A DNA stretch of 64,000 bases. Origin: Candidatus Rokuibacteriota bacterium. Its GTDB lineage: Bacteria > Methylomirabilota > Methylomirabilia > Rokubacteriales > CSP1-6. The notes under the pieces are model-generated. The model worked only from the letters and a program-made list of their open reading frames with translations. It was not told the DNA's origin and ran no database searches. The stretch lies in NCBI GenBank assembly GCA_003220495.1, contig QHSP01000025.1, positions 19,580-83,579 of the forward strand, in the 5' to 3' direction. Of this stretch, positions 36,198 through 46,115 are shown piece after piece; position 1 is the stretch's first letter; the number at the start of each line of letters is the position of its first letter. Position numbers and translations under genes: made by a program.

Positions 36198-36648
36198 TAC
36201 TCCTCCTTTGACGGGTGGGGAATGATCGGCCGCCCGGCGGACGGCACGCGCCGCAGCGGCCGTAGTACTCGGTTCGATGATCGAGGACCTCGAAGCCGGT
36301 GCGCGCCGGGAGCCGGCGCCGGGCGGCGCCCGCGGCGCCGGCCGGCACGTCGTAGATCCGACCGCAGGTCAGACACGTGAAGTGGTCGTGCGGGCCGGTG
36401 TTGCCGTCGAAGCGCATGCCGGCCGCGTCGGCGCGCTCGGCCAGGAACCCCTCGGCGGCCAGCATCTGGAGGTTGCGGTAGACCGTCGCGAGGCTCACGC
36501 GCGGCAGGCGGCGCCGCACGCGCCGGTAGACGAACGCTGCGGTCGGATGCGCGTCGGTGGCGCGGACGACATCGAGGATGATCCGGCGGGGCCGCGTCAG
36601 GCGGAGCCCGCGGTCGCGCAACGCGTCGATCGTCTTGTTAGGAATCAT
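36175..36648 (-). CDS. Fur-family peroxide-type regulator (PerR-like)
   Basis: 157 residues. Winged helix with DRGLRLTRPRRIILDVV and the recognition region PRVSLATVYRNLQMLAAEGFL. The structural zinc site is two CxxC pairs (Cys92-x-x-Cys95; C-G-A-C near the C-terminus). Metal-sensing His87 and His89 (GPHDHF) are present. The overlap with rubrerythrin indicates PerR rather than Fur. The ATG at 36648 sits in an AT-rich segment that itself looks like a Fur/Per half-site, suggesting autoregulation; a TTG two codons earlier is possible. Confidence 0.88.
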   Translation of the reverse strand: MIPNKTIDALRDRGLRLTRPRRIILDVVRATDAHPTAAFVYRRVRRRLPRVSLATVYRNLQMLAAEGFLAERADAAGMRFDGNTGPHDHFTCLTCGRIYDVPAGAAGAARRRLPARTGFEVLDHRTEYYGRCGACRPPGGRSFPTRQRRSNGKPQGL

Positions 36649-36656
36649 TATCAATT
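36643..36656. promoter_or_regulatory. Fur/PerR-box-like half-site at the regulator's start
   Basis: On the minus strand AATTGATAATGATT covers the start codon and the bases before it. GATAATGAT matches nine positions of the first half of the Fur consensus; the second half is poor. The location fits autoregulation of the perR-rubrerythrin transcript. Confidence 0.4.
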
Positions 36657-36765
36657 ACACTTCGGAGTGAAGGGTACACACCGCAGCCGGCGCGTGTCAA
36701 GGGCCGTCCATCTGGCGCGCTCGAGCGACTTCCAGTAGACTACCCACCTCAGGAGGACCGTTCGA

Positions 36766-39552
<2,787 letters not shown>

Positions 39553-39573
39553 ACCGAGCCCGTGGAACCCGTC

Positions 39574-40086
39574 ATGCCGGCCCAGCTATTCATCGTCGCC
39601 CGTCGTCATCCCGAGCTCTACGACTACCTGAGCGCGCGGTTCACCGACGACGCGAAGGTGGCGGTCGTCCTCGACCGTCGGCTCGCGCCGCGCCGGCGGC
39701 GGGCGCTTCCTGCGGCGGCAGAGCGTCGTCGGGTCGACCGGCGCGCACGGCCGGAGGTCGACGAGCAGCTGCGGGCGACCTCGCTCGCGATCGTGACCGC
39801 ACGGACGACGGCGGCCCCACCCGCGGGGAAGGCGCCCGTGAGCGAGGCACGGCAGTGGATCGAGGCGATGCAACACGGGGTGAAAGCCGTTCGCGGCGCC
39901 CTGGACGACCACGAGCGGCTCCAGCACGAGGCCCGGGCGCTCGAGCAGGAGAACGAACGGCTCCGCGCCGAGATCGACCGCTCCTCGAGAGAGCTTGCCG
40001 AGCTCGACTCCGGCATCACCCGTGCGATCGAGCTCGTGACCGACCTCCGCTCGCGCCTGCAGAAGGAACCAGAGCGGGGCTCGTAG
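39574..40086 (+). CDS. hypothetical protein with C-terminal coiled coil
   Basis: 170 residues from the ATG at 39574 (a GTG at 39562 would add four). The N-terminal part (LFIVARRHPELYDYLSARFTDDAKVAVVLDRRLAPRRRR) looks like a small alpha/beta domain ending in an Arg-rich patch. From about residue 100 comes a coiled coil (HERLQHEARALEQENERLRAEIDRSSRELAELDSGITRAIELVTDLRSRLQKE). No enzyme motif. It follows uvrA by 21 bp and may be co-transcribed. Cytoplasmic; function unknown. Confidence 0.65.
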   Translation: MPAQLFIVARRHPELYDYLSARFTDDAKVAVVLDRRLAPRRRRALPAAAERRRVDRRARPEVDEQLRATSLAIVTARTTAAPPAGKAPVSEARQWIEAMQHGVKAVRGALDDHERLQHEARALEQENERLRAEIDRSSRELAELDSGITRAIELVTDLRSRLQKEPERGS

Positions 40087-40202
40087 GCACCGGCCGGGGG
40101 AGCCCAGCCCCGCGACGGCCTCGGGCGTGGTAGCATCTCGCGGCCGCCGGATCAGGGTCGAGAAGGCGCAGCGCCCCGAGTCAGCCAGGAGGCACCCGAA
40201 AG

Positions 40203-41429
40203 ATGGTCGTCCAGAGTCGCGGGCTTCGAGACAAGTACTGCATCGTGGGCGTCGGAGAGACGGAGTACTCGCGCGCCTCGGCGCGAACGACGCGCGCCAT
40301 GGCCGTCGAGGCGATCCGCAAGGCGATCCTCGACGCCGGGCTCAAGGCCGCCGACGTCGACGGGATGCTCGACTACCAGGGCGGCGACTCGACGCTCGCC
40401 AACAGCGTCGCGTCCGACCTCGGCATCCGCTTCAACTTCTATATGGATGTGATGGGCGGCGGCTCGTCCACCGAGGCGCTCGTCGGCCTCGCGATGGGCG
40501 CGATCGAGGCGGGCATGTGCAACACCGTTGCGATCTACCGCTCGATGAACGGCTACTCGGAGTTCCGCATCGGCGGCACTGGCGCGCGCGCCGCGCAGCC
40601 GGTCCGCGGCCTGGACCTGGCGCAGGTGCCCTACGGGATGCGGAGCGCCGGCCAGAACTTCGCGCCGACCTTCATGCGCCACATGTTCGAGTACGGGACG
40701 ACCTCCGCGCAGGTCGCCCACGTGCGCGTCGCGCACAGCAAGCACGCCTCACAGAATCCGAAGGCGCTCCTGAAGCAGCGCGTGACGGTGCAGGACGTCC
40801 TGGCCTCGCGCTGGATCGTCAAGCCGCTCCATCTGCTCGACTGCTGCCTCGAGACCGACAACGCCACGTGCATCATCGTCACCTCGGCCGAGCGCGCGCG
40901 AAATCTGAGACACCGGCCCGTCTACATCATGGGCGTGGCCGGCCGCGTGTCGAAGCCGCGGCTCGACTTCCACTGGGCGCACGGCCCGATCTCGCGGGTC
41001 GCCGGCTACTACGCGAAGGACATCATCTTTCCCCAGGCGGGGATCGGGCCCGAGGACGTCCACGTCACCGGCTCGTACGACGCCTTCACGTTCACCACGA
41101 TGCTGCAGCTCGAAGAGTATGGGTTTTGCAAGAAAGGCGAGGGCGGCGCCTACGTGTCGAGCGGGATCATCGAGCTCGGGGGCAAGCGGCCCAACAACAC
41201 CTCGGGCAGCCACCTCTGCGAGGGCTACACCCACGGCATGTCCATGGTGATCGAGAACGTGCGCCAGCTGCGGGGCGCCGTCGACGACTACTGCCCGCGC
41301 GCCGCCGAGGGCGTCCATACCTACGACTACTCGCCGGGCCACTGCCGCCAGGTCAAGGAGGCCGAGATCACGATGAACCTCGGCTGGGCCATGCCCGCGA
41401 CCGGCAGTGCCCTGATCATGCGGCGCTAG
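40203..41429 (+). CDS. thiolase-like acyl-CoA acetyltransferase (SCP-x type)
   Basis: 408 residues, thiolase fold. KYCIVGVGETEYSRASARTTRAMAVEAIRKAILDAGLKAADVDG at the N-terminus and a C-terminal GHCRQVKEAEITMNLGWAMPATGSALIMRR are typical of nonspecific lipid-transfer/SCP-x-like thiolases. The position of the nucleophilic Cys of true thiolases reads GGGSSTEALVG, without a Cys, so it may need its OB-fold partner or do a different condensation or cleavage. It is followed 73 bp later by that partner, a common pairing in steroid side-chain and acyl-CoA catabolism. AGGAGG precedes the ATG. Confidence 0.88.
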   Translation: MVVQSRGLRDKYCIVGVGETEYSRASARTTRAMAVEAIRKAILDAGLKAADVDGMLDYQGGDSTLANSVASDLGIRFNFYMDVMGGGSSTEALVGLAMGAIEAGMCNTVAIYRSMNGYSEFRIGGTGARAAQPVRGLDLAQVPYGMRSAGQNFAPTFMRHMFEYGTTSAQVAHVRVAHSKHASQNPKALLKQRVTVQDVLASRWIVKPLHLLDCCLETDNATCIIVTSAERARNLRHRPVYIMGVAGRVSKPRLDFHWAHGPISRVAGYYAKDIIFPQAGIGPEDVHVTGSYDAFTFTTMLQLEEYGFCKKGEGGAYVSSGIIELGGKRPNNTSGSHLCEGYTHGMSMVIENVRQLRGAVDDYCPRAAEGVHTYDYSPGHCRQVKEAEITMNLGWAMPATGSALIMRR

Positions 41430-41442
41430 CAGGGCGAGCCGC

Positions 41443-41475
41443 CGGACGTTCCGGGGGCTTTCGCCCCGGCGTCCG
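41443..41475. other. intercistronic hairpin
   Basis: CGGACG (41443-41448) pairs with CGTCCG (41470-41475), and an inner GC stem CCGGGG(G)C with GCCCCGG encloses the loop TTTC. It lies between the thiolase and OB-fold genes. Without a U-tract it is more likely a transcript-processing or stability element than a terminator. Confidence 0.45.
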
Positions 41476-41502
41476 AGGCGAGCCCAACATGAGGAGCTCC
41501 TG

Positions 41503-42009
41503 ATGCCTCAGCCAGTCCAGTACCGCGGCATGGCGCTGATCGTTCCCGACAACGACAGCGAGTGGAAGGAGTTCTACGAGCACGCGCGGGCCCACCGGCT
41601 CGTCGTGCGCAAGTGCAAGGCCTGCGGCCTCATGCGCTATCCGCCGACACACGCGTGCCCCTGGTGCATGGAGCTCGGCTGGACGTGGCACGAGGTTTCC
41701 GGACGCGGCACGATCTACTCGTACGAGATCGTCGCCCACGCGATCCAGCCGGGCTTCAAGGAGATGACGCCCTACGCGGTGGTCCTGATCGAGCTCGACG
41801 AGCAGCGCGGCCAGCCGACGCCGGACGAGGCGCTGCGGGTCATCGCCAATCTGGTCAAGCCGGACTTCACGGCCGAGGCGGAGGCGAACGTTCAGATCGG
41901 CCGCCGTGTGCGCGTCGTGTTCCAGGATCTCGCCGATCACATGGCCTTGCCCCAGTTCACGTTGACCGACGAGCCGCCGGTCGGCCGCGTCTGGAGACTG
42001 CCGGAGTGA
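41503..42009 (+). CDS. Zn-ribbon/OB-fold partner of the thiolase
   Basis: 168 residues. A rubredoxin-like zinc ribbon is near residues 35-58 (CKACGLMRYPPTHACPWC). An OB-fold follows: WHEVSGRGTIYSYEIVAHAIQPGFKEMTPYAVVLIELDE and IGRRVRVVFQDL. Such DUF35-type proteins bind thiolase partners, as in Ltp2-ChsH2 and the archaeal HMG-CoA pathway, where they channel acyl-CoA. ATGAGGAGC provides a Shine-Dalgarno. Its stop overlaps the start of the next gene (GTGA). Confidence 0.9.
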   Translation: MPQPVQYRGMALIVPDNDSEWKEFYEHARAHRLVVRKCKACGLMRYPPTHACPWCMELGWTWHEVSGRGTIYSYEIVAHAIQPGFKEMTPYAVVLIELDEQRGQPTPDEALRVIANLVKPDFTAEAEANVQIGRRVRVVFQDLADHMALPQFTLTDEPPVGRVWRLPE

Positions 42010-43016
42010 AGTTCGGCCTCGGCCTCTCCGTCCAGCACCTGCCGGAGGAGCCGCAGGCCGTTCGTTTCCGCGAGCACGTCGAGCAGGTGCGGCTCGCGCG
42101 CGCCGTCGGCTTCAGCTCGATCTGGGCGAGCCAGCACTATCTGTCCGATCCGTTCACGTACTTCCAGCCGATCCCCACCCTCGCGCGTCTGGCCGCCGAC
42201 GCCCGCGGCATGATCCTCGGCACCGGCGTCCTCCTGCTCCCCCTGCACCACCCCGTCGAGATCGCCGAGCAGCTCGCGACGCTCGACGTCATCGCGGACG
42301 GCCGGCTGATCTTCGGCGTCGGCCTCGGCTATCGCGACGTCGAGAACCAGGCGCTCGGGCAGGATCCGAAGGACCGCGTCGGCCGGCTCGTCGAGGGGCT
42401 CGAAGCCGTCGAGCGGCTGTGGAGTGGCGAGCCGGTCGACTACGAGGGCCGGCATTTCAAGCTGCGGGCGGCGCGGATCTCGATGCGGCCGATGCAGAAC
42501 CCGCGCCCGCCGGTCTGGCTGGCCGCCAACAGCGACGCGGGCGTGCGGCGCGCCGCGCGCCTGGGCGACGCGTGGCTGATGAACCCGCACGCGACCCTGG
42601 CGACGCTCGAGCGCCAGCTCGAGCTCTTTCGGTCCACGCGCCGCGAGCTTGGACGGCCGGCGGCCATCGAGACGCCGCTGATCAAGGAATGCTACGTGGC
42701 GCCGGACGCGGCGACCGCGTTCGCGGAGGCCGCCGCGGCCATCGGGCCGAAGTACAGCGCGTACCGCCGCTGGGAGCAGGACAAGGCGCTGCCGCCCGGC
42801 GAGACGTTCGACGCGAGCTTCGGAGAGCTCGCGCGCGACCGCTTCATCGTCGGCGATCCGGCGCGCGTGGTCGAGGAGATCGCGCGCTGTCGGGAGCGGC
42901 TGGGCGTCACGACGCTGATCGTCCGAGTCCAGTGGCCGGGGATGGCCCAGGAGAAGGTCCTGCGCTCGATCCGGCTGCTCGGCCAGAAAGTGCTGCTGAA
43001 GTTCCTCTCGAGCTAG
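42006..43016 (+). CDS. LLM-class flavin-dependent oxidoreductase
   Basis: 336 residues from the GTG at 42006. Luciferase-like TIM barrel: KFGLGLSVQ at strand 1, FSSIWASQHYLSDPFTYFQPIPTLARLAADARGMILGTGVLLLPLHHPVEIAEQLATLDVIADGRLIFGVGLGYRD, then [25 protein letters not shown]. These features fit FMN- or F420-dependent monooxygenases or reductases. The four-base overlap with the OB-fold gene and position after the thiolase suggest a shared acyl-CoA or terpenoid degradation route. Cofactor choice cannot be read with certainty. Confidence 0.9.
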   Translation: MKFGLGLSVQHLPEEPQAVRFREHVEQVRLARAVGFSSIWASQHYLSDPFTYFQPIPTLARLAADARGMILGTGVLLLPLHHPVEIAEQLATLDVIADGRLIFGVGLGYRDVENQALGQDPKDRVGRLVEGLEAVERLWSGEPVDYEGRHFKLRAARISMRPMQNPRPPVWLAANSDAGVRRAARLGDAWLMNPHATLATLERQLELFRSTRRELGRPAAIETPLIKECYVAPDAATAFAEAAAAIGPKYSAYRRWEQDKALPPGETFDASFGELARDRFIVGDPARVVEEIARCRERLGVTTLIVRVQWPGMAQEKVLRSIRLLGQKVLLKFLSS

Positions 43017-43162
43017 CGCAGGAAATACACGACGGCGTGTAAGTCTTACCGCGCCCCGGCCGCCGCCACGAGCGTGCGCCGAGCTTCATCCCCCGCTCGC
43101 CTCGACGTTTTTCCGAGGTGGCATCGCGCTTGCCTCGCCTTGACGGCCAGGAGGCAGCCCTC

Positions 43163-43564
43163 GTGACATCGCGGCTCGACGAGCCGATCGCGCTCGTCCT
43201 GATTCTGGCGGCGGGACTCCTGCTGGTCCTCGCGCTCGCCGGCAAGGTCAGCGCGTTGCGGCTCAAACGTGACGGCGAGGCGGTGGCGGTGAGGGGCTTG
43301 ATCGTCGACGCGCTCGGCCACGACCCGGATCTGCTCGCGTGGCCGCTCACGGCGATGGTCCGGGTCCCGCTCTGGAGTGGATCGCCCGTCACCATCCGCG
43401 TCATCGGCGAAGTGCCGTCAAAGGAGCTCAAGCGCGCCGCGCTCCGCCGCGTCAAGCAGACGGCGATCGCGAAGCTCTCCGTGCGCGTCCGGATCAAGTC
43501 GAGGATCGGCGTGGCGCCCCGCGCGGCGACCCGGGCCGAGCTCAGAACAGCGCGATCGGGTTGA
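43163..43564 (+). CDS. small membrane-anchored protein, possibly BON-like
   Basis: 133 residues. I chose the GTG at 43163 because AGGAGG lies eight bases upstream; a GTG at 43118 would add 15 residues. One N-terminal helix (IALVLILAAGLLLVLALAG) is followed by a soluble part with two repeated-looking blocks: LKRDGEAVAVRGLIVDALGHDPDLLAWPLTAMVR, then VTIRVIGEVPSKELKRAALRRVKQTAIAKLSVRVRIKSRI. The second block has the alternating pattern of a BON domain, but this is tentative. It runs 23 bp into the convergent cyclase gene. Confidence 0.55.
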   Translation: MTSRLDEPIALVLILAAGLLLVLALAGKVSALRLKRDGEAVAVRGLIVDALGHDPDLLAWPLTAMVRVPLWSGSPVTIRVIGEVPSKELKRAALRRVKQTAIAKLSVRVRIKSRIGVAPRAATRAELRTARSG

Positions 43565-44486
43565 CCGGCGAGCCCGTCGTGTGTTGCAGGCGTAGCGGCG
43601 CGACGGTGAGCAGGAACTCCCAGCGGCGCCGCGCCGCGCACGCCTGCGCCAGCTCCTCGAGGTTGCCGTTGTCGATCAGCCAGAGCCCCATGCCGACGAG
43701 GCCCACGATGTGCACGACGTTGCCGAGCCCGGGATGGCTGAGCGGGCTCACGTCGTTGTGGGTGTCGGTGCCGAGCATCGCGATGTCGCGGGCGCGGAAC
43801 CACGGCATGCAGGCCACGTGGGCGGCCGGCGAGCCGTCCCTGCCCGGATTGCGCGGCTCGCGGAGCCGGCGCGCGTAGTAGCCCGTCCGGATCAACAGGA
43901 TGTCGCCGGCTTCGACTCGCACGCCCTGCGCTTGCTCGGCGGCTTCGAGGTCCTCGGGCATGACGCCTTCGCCCGCCTCGAGCCAGCGTCCCTTGAGCGC
44001 GGCCACGTCGAGGAGGACGCCGCGGCTCACCACGCCGTCGCGAAGCAGGTCGACCGATTCGACCTGCGCGCCCTCGCGCGACGTGATGAGATTTGCGGAG
44101 CGTCCGTTGTACATCTTGCCCTGCCAGAAGTAGTGCGCCGGCGTGTCCACGTGGGTGATCGAGTACCCGTGGAAGACCATGCCGATGAACTCGGCGGCGC
44201 CCCGGCGCTGCAGGATGCGCTCGGACGAGTCGTGATCGCGCCCCTCGCCCGAGTCCACCATGAAGCGCACGGGCTGGATCGTGGTATCGGCGCTGATCTC
44301 GTTGGTCACGATCGGGCGCGCGCAGCTCACCGGCACGCCGTCCTGCACGAGCGCCGCGGCGCGCTTGCGCTTGGCGGGTGTGATCAGGTTCATCGTGCCG
44401 AGCTGGTCGTCGGCGCCCCAGCGGCCCCAGTTGCTGAGGCTCGAGATCATCTTGATCACGTCGCTCTCGGTCACGGTGGTGGCCAT
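43542..44486 (-). CDS. cyclase-family metal-dependent hydrolase (kynurenine formamidase-like)
   Basis: 314 residues. The family's metal motif is clear in HGYSITHVDTPAHYF (HxxxTHxDxPxH), with the later GILLDVAALKG-like GVLLDVAALKGRWLEAGEG and a metal or catalytic HNDVSPLSHPG. The family includes formamidases and bacterial cyclases acting on amides or lactones. It lies last in the leftward UGSC/LigAB run, 10 bp after the LigA-type gene, so it may open or hydrolyse the ring-cleavage product. An N-terminal WGRWGADDQLGTMNLITPAKRKRAA matches the usual opening of this subfamily. Confidence 0.9.
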   Translation of the reverse strand: MATTVTESDVIKMISSLSNWGRWGADDQLGTMNLITPAKRKRAAALVQDGVPVSCARPIVTNEISADTTIQPVRFMVDSGEGRDHDSSERILQRRGAAEFIGMVFHGYSITHVDTPAHYFWQGKMYNGRSANLITSREGAQVESVDLLRDGVVSRGVLLDVAALKGRWLEAGEGVMPEDLEAAEQAQGVRVEAGDILLIRTGYYARRLREPRNPGRDGSPAAHVACMPWFRARDIAMLGTDTHNDVSPLSHPGLGNVVHIVGLVGMGLWLIDNGNLEELAQACAARRRWEFLLTVAPLRLQHTTGSPVNPIALF

Positions 44487-44496
44487 CGCATCCTCC

Positions 44497-44775
44497 TCAA
44501 AAAAACTCGAAGGAGACGGGCTCGCGTTCCATCCGGAGCCGCAGGTCCGCCATGAAGACGAGATACGGATGCGCCCCGCGGGCCAGGAGCGCGTCGCGGT
44601 CGCCGCGAGCCACCGCGCCCGCTTCCTCGGCGTCGAGCGCGAGCTCGCTCATCGCGGCCTGCGCGTCCTTCAGGAACCGCGCGCGGAAGGCGTCGTCCGA
44701 CTTGAGCGCGAAGAGACAGCGATTGAGCCGGTAGGCCGACGCCGGCGGGAATCGATAGTGAGGCGGATCGTTCAC
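44497..44775 (-). CDS. extradiol ring-cleavage dioxygenase, small LigA-type subunit
   Basis: 92 residues. The GTG at 44775 overlaps the LigB-type gene (GTGA). The all-helical LigA fold is visible in YRLNRCLFALKSDDAFRARFLKDAQAAMSELALDAEEAGAVARGDRDALLARGAHPYLVFMADL. This is the small subunit that caps the active site of class III dioxygenases such as protocatechuate 4,5-dioxygenase. Its strict coupling to the large subunit gene supports an alpha-beta enzyme. Confidence 0.88.
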   Translation of the reverse strand: MNDPPHYRFPPASAYRLNRCLFALKSDDAFRARFLKDAQAAMSELALDAEEAGAVARGDRDALLARGAHPYLVFMADLRLRMEREPVSFEFF

Positions 44776-45557
44776 ACCGGCCACTCGACGACCGCGTTCC
44801 CGTGGTGCCAGGAGGGCTCGTAGCAGTACACCTCGGCCTTGGCCTCGCCGACCGCGCCCAGGAGCGTCGCCCACGTCCGGAGCTCGATGTTCCCCATCTT
44901 GTCCAGCTCCTGCCCGGTGATGGCCGCCAGCTCGCGGCCGCGGCCCGCCTTGAGCACCTCCAGCAGCCGGCGATCGTACTCGAACTCCGGGGACGCGTAG
45001 CGATCCGTCCCGGGGAAGTGGGACATGCCGCCCGAGGCCATCAGCACCACCCGCTCCGGCCGCGTCCGGAGAATCTCGCCGAGCGCCCGGCCCCAGTCGT
45101 AGCAGCGGCGCGGCGTGGGCTGGGGTGGCAGGTACACGTTCACGTGGAGCGGGACGATCGGCGCGGCCGGCTCGGGCATCGTGAAGTGGAGCGGAATGTA
45201 GAACGCGTAGTCGAGCGGAGCGTGCTGGGTATAGAAGAGATCGAATCCGCGCTCGACGCCCTGCTCGACGACGGCTCTCGCCAGCGGCTCGTGGATCGGG
45301 AACCGATAGCGATAGTGCCCGAACGTCCCTGTGCATTCGGTGCCGACGTACACGGCCAGCGCCGGCACGGCGTCGAGGAAGAACGCCTCGACGTGATCGC
45401 CGGCCACGATCGCGATCGCGTCGGCCCGGAGCGCCTCGAGCCTTCGCTTCACCCGCGCGAAGGCGGCGTGGACGCGCAGGACCAGATCGCGGTCCTCCGT
45501 GGACGGGCGCGCCAGGAGCTGGGGCGTGTGGGCGCAGGCGAACGCGCCGACGAGCAT
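44772..45557 (-). CDS. class III extradiol dioxygenase, LigB-type catalytic subunit
   Basis: 261 residues. The Fe(II) ligands expected for LigB are present: His10 in ACAHTPQLL, His in AGDHVEAFF, and a C-terminal Glu in VEYCYEPS-like VYCYEPSWHHGNAV. A catalytic His lies in SGGMSHFPGTDRY. The family cleaves catecholic rings next to, not between, the hydroxyls. Substrate is not readable; protocatechuate, gallate or a related acid is likely. It follows the selenoprotein gene by 39 bp on the same strand. Confidence 0.9.
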   Translation of the reverse strand: MLVGAFACAHTPQLLARPSTEDRDLVLRVHAAFARVKRRLEALRADAIAIVAGDHVEAFFLDAVPALAVYVGTECTGTFGHYRYRFPIHEPLARAVVEQGVERGFDLFYTQHAPLDYAFYIPLHFTMPEPAAPIVPLHVNVYLPPQPTPRRCYDWGRALGEILRTRPERVVLMASGGMSHFPGTDRYASPEFEYDRRLLEVLKAGRGRELAAITGQELDKMGNIELRTWATLLGAVGEAKAEVYCYEPSWHHGNAVVEWPV

Positions 45558-45596
45558 CGCGTCAGCCCACCCCCAGCGAAGGGATCCGCGCCATCG

Positions 45597-46115
45597 TCAC
45601 GCGGTGATTCGCCTCACGATGTCGTCGAACGCCCGGTCCGCGAGCGCTCGCACTTCCTCGCGCGTGAGCGGCTGGATCGGATGCGCCACCACGACCGTCC
45701 GATAGTCGGCCGCGCCGAGGGCGTCGGCCTGGGCGCGCGCGGCCCGCACGAACTCGGACGAGATGACCGTCGCCACCGGGATGCCGTTGTCTTCGAAGAA
45801 CACGCCGTCGTGCACACTGCACGTTGTGCACGACCCTCAGTCGGCGAGGCCCTCGACGAGGACGTCCGTGGCGCCGACGATCTCCTTGCGGAGGGCGTCG
45901 GGCGCCGGACGCGCGAAGGTCGGCTTCTTCTTCCGGATGATGGCCTTCGGTGTCGCGCGCTCGCGCAGGAGCTCCTCGAGGCGGTCCAGCAGGTGGTTGC
46001 CCTGCGCCTTCGAGATGTCGAGCAAGGTGATGACCTTGCCGTCGAGGCTCATGGGGCGCGACGCCGTCTTTCGGGGCACGGCGACGGAATCAGTGGGGTC
46101 GAGATACTCGGTCAT
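45597..46115 (-). CDS. UGSC-family selenoprotein, read through an in-frame TGA
   Basis: 172 residues if the TGA at 45839-45837 is read as selenocysteine (Sec93). Before it: MTEYLDPTDSVAVPRK...KPTFARPAPDALRKEIVGATDVLVEGLAD. After it, in the same frame: U-G-S-C-T-T-C-S-V-H-D-G-V-F-F-E-D-N-G-I-P, then VATVISSEFVRAARAQADALGA and a normal TAA/TGA end at 45597. The U-G-S-C motif is the one that names the UGSC (seleno)protein family, and an additional Cys99 follows. Ordinary gene calling would split this into a truncated protein and a fragment. A 9-bp hairpin starts two bases after the TGA, as a bacterial SECIS should. The start overlaps the upstream gene (ATGA). A redox role is likely; the exact reaction is unknown. 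Confidence 0.9.
45807..45839 (-). promoter_or_regulatory. UGA selenocysteine codon with putative bacterial SECIS hairpin
   Basis: On the minus strand TGA (45839-45837) is followed by GG and then a perfect 9-bp stem GTCGTGCAC (45834-45826) / GTGCACGAC (45815-45807) around the 10-nt loop AACGTGCAGT. Bacterial SECIS elements lie inside the coding sequence just 3' of the UGA and present a G-U pair in the loop; here GU lies about 14 nt after the UGA. The stem encodes the conserved residues after Sec, so part of its symmetry is coding-constrained. Confidence 0.75.

Noticed and set aside
45837..45839. TGA as the real stop of a 92-residue protein, with the rest a pseudogene
   Set aside because: The downstream frame is intact for 79 codons, reads as folded protein, contains the family's U-G-S-C motif and is followed by a hairpin in the SECIS position.
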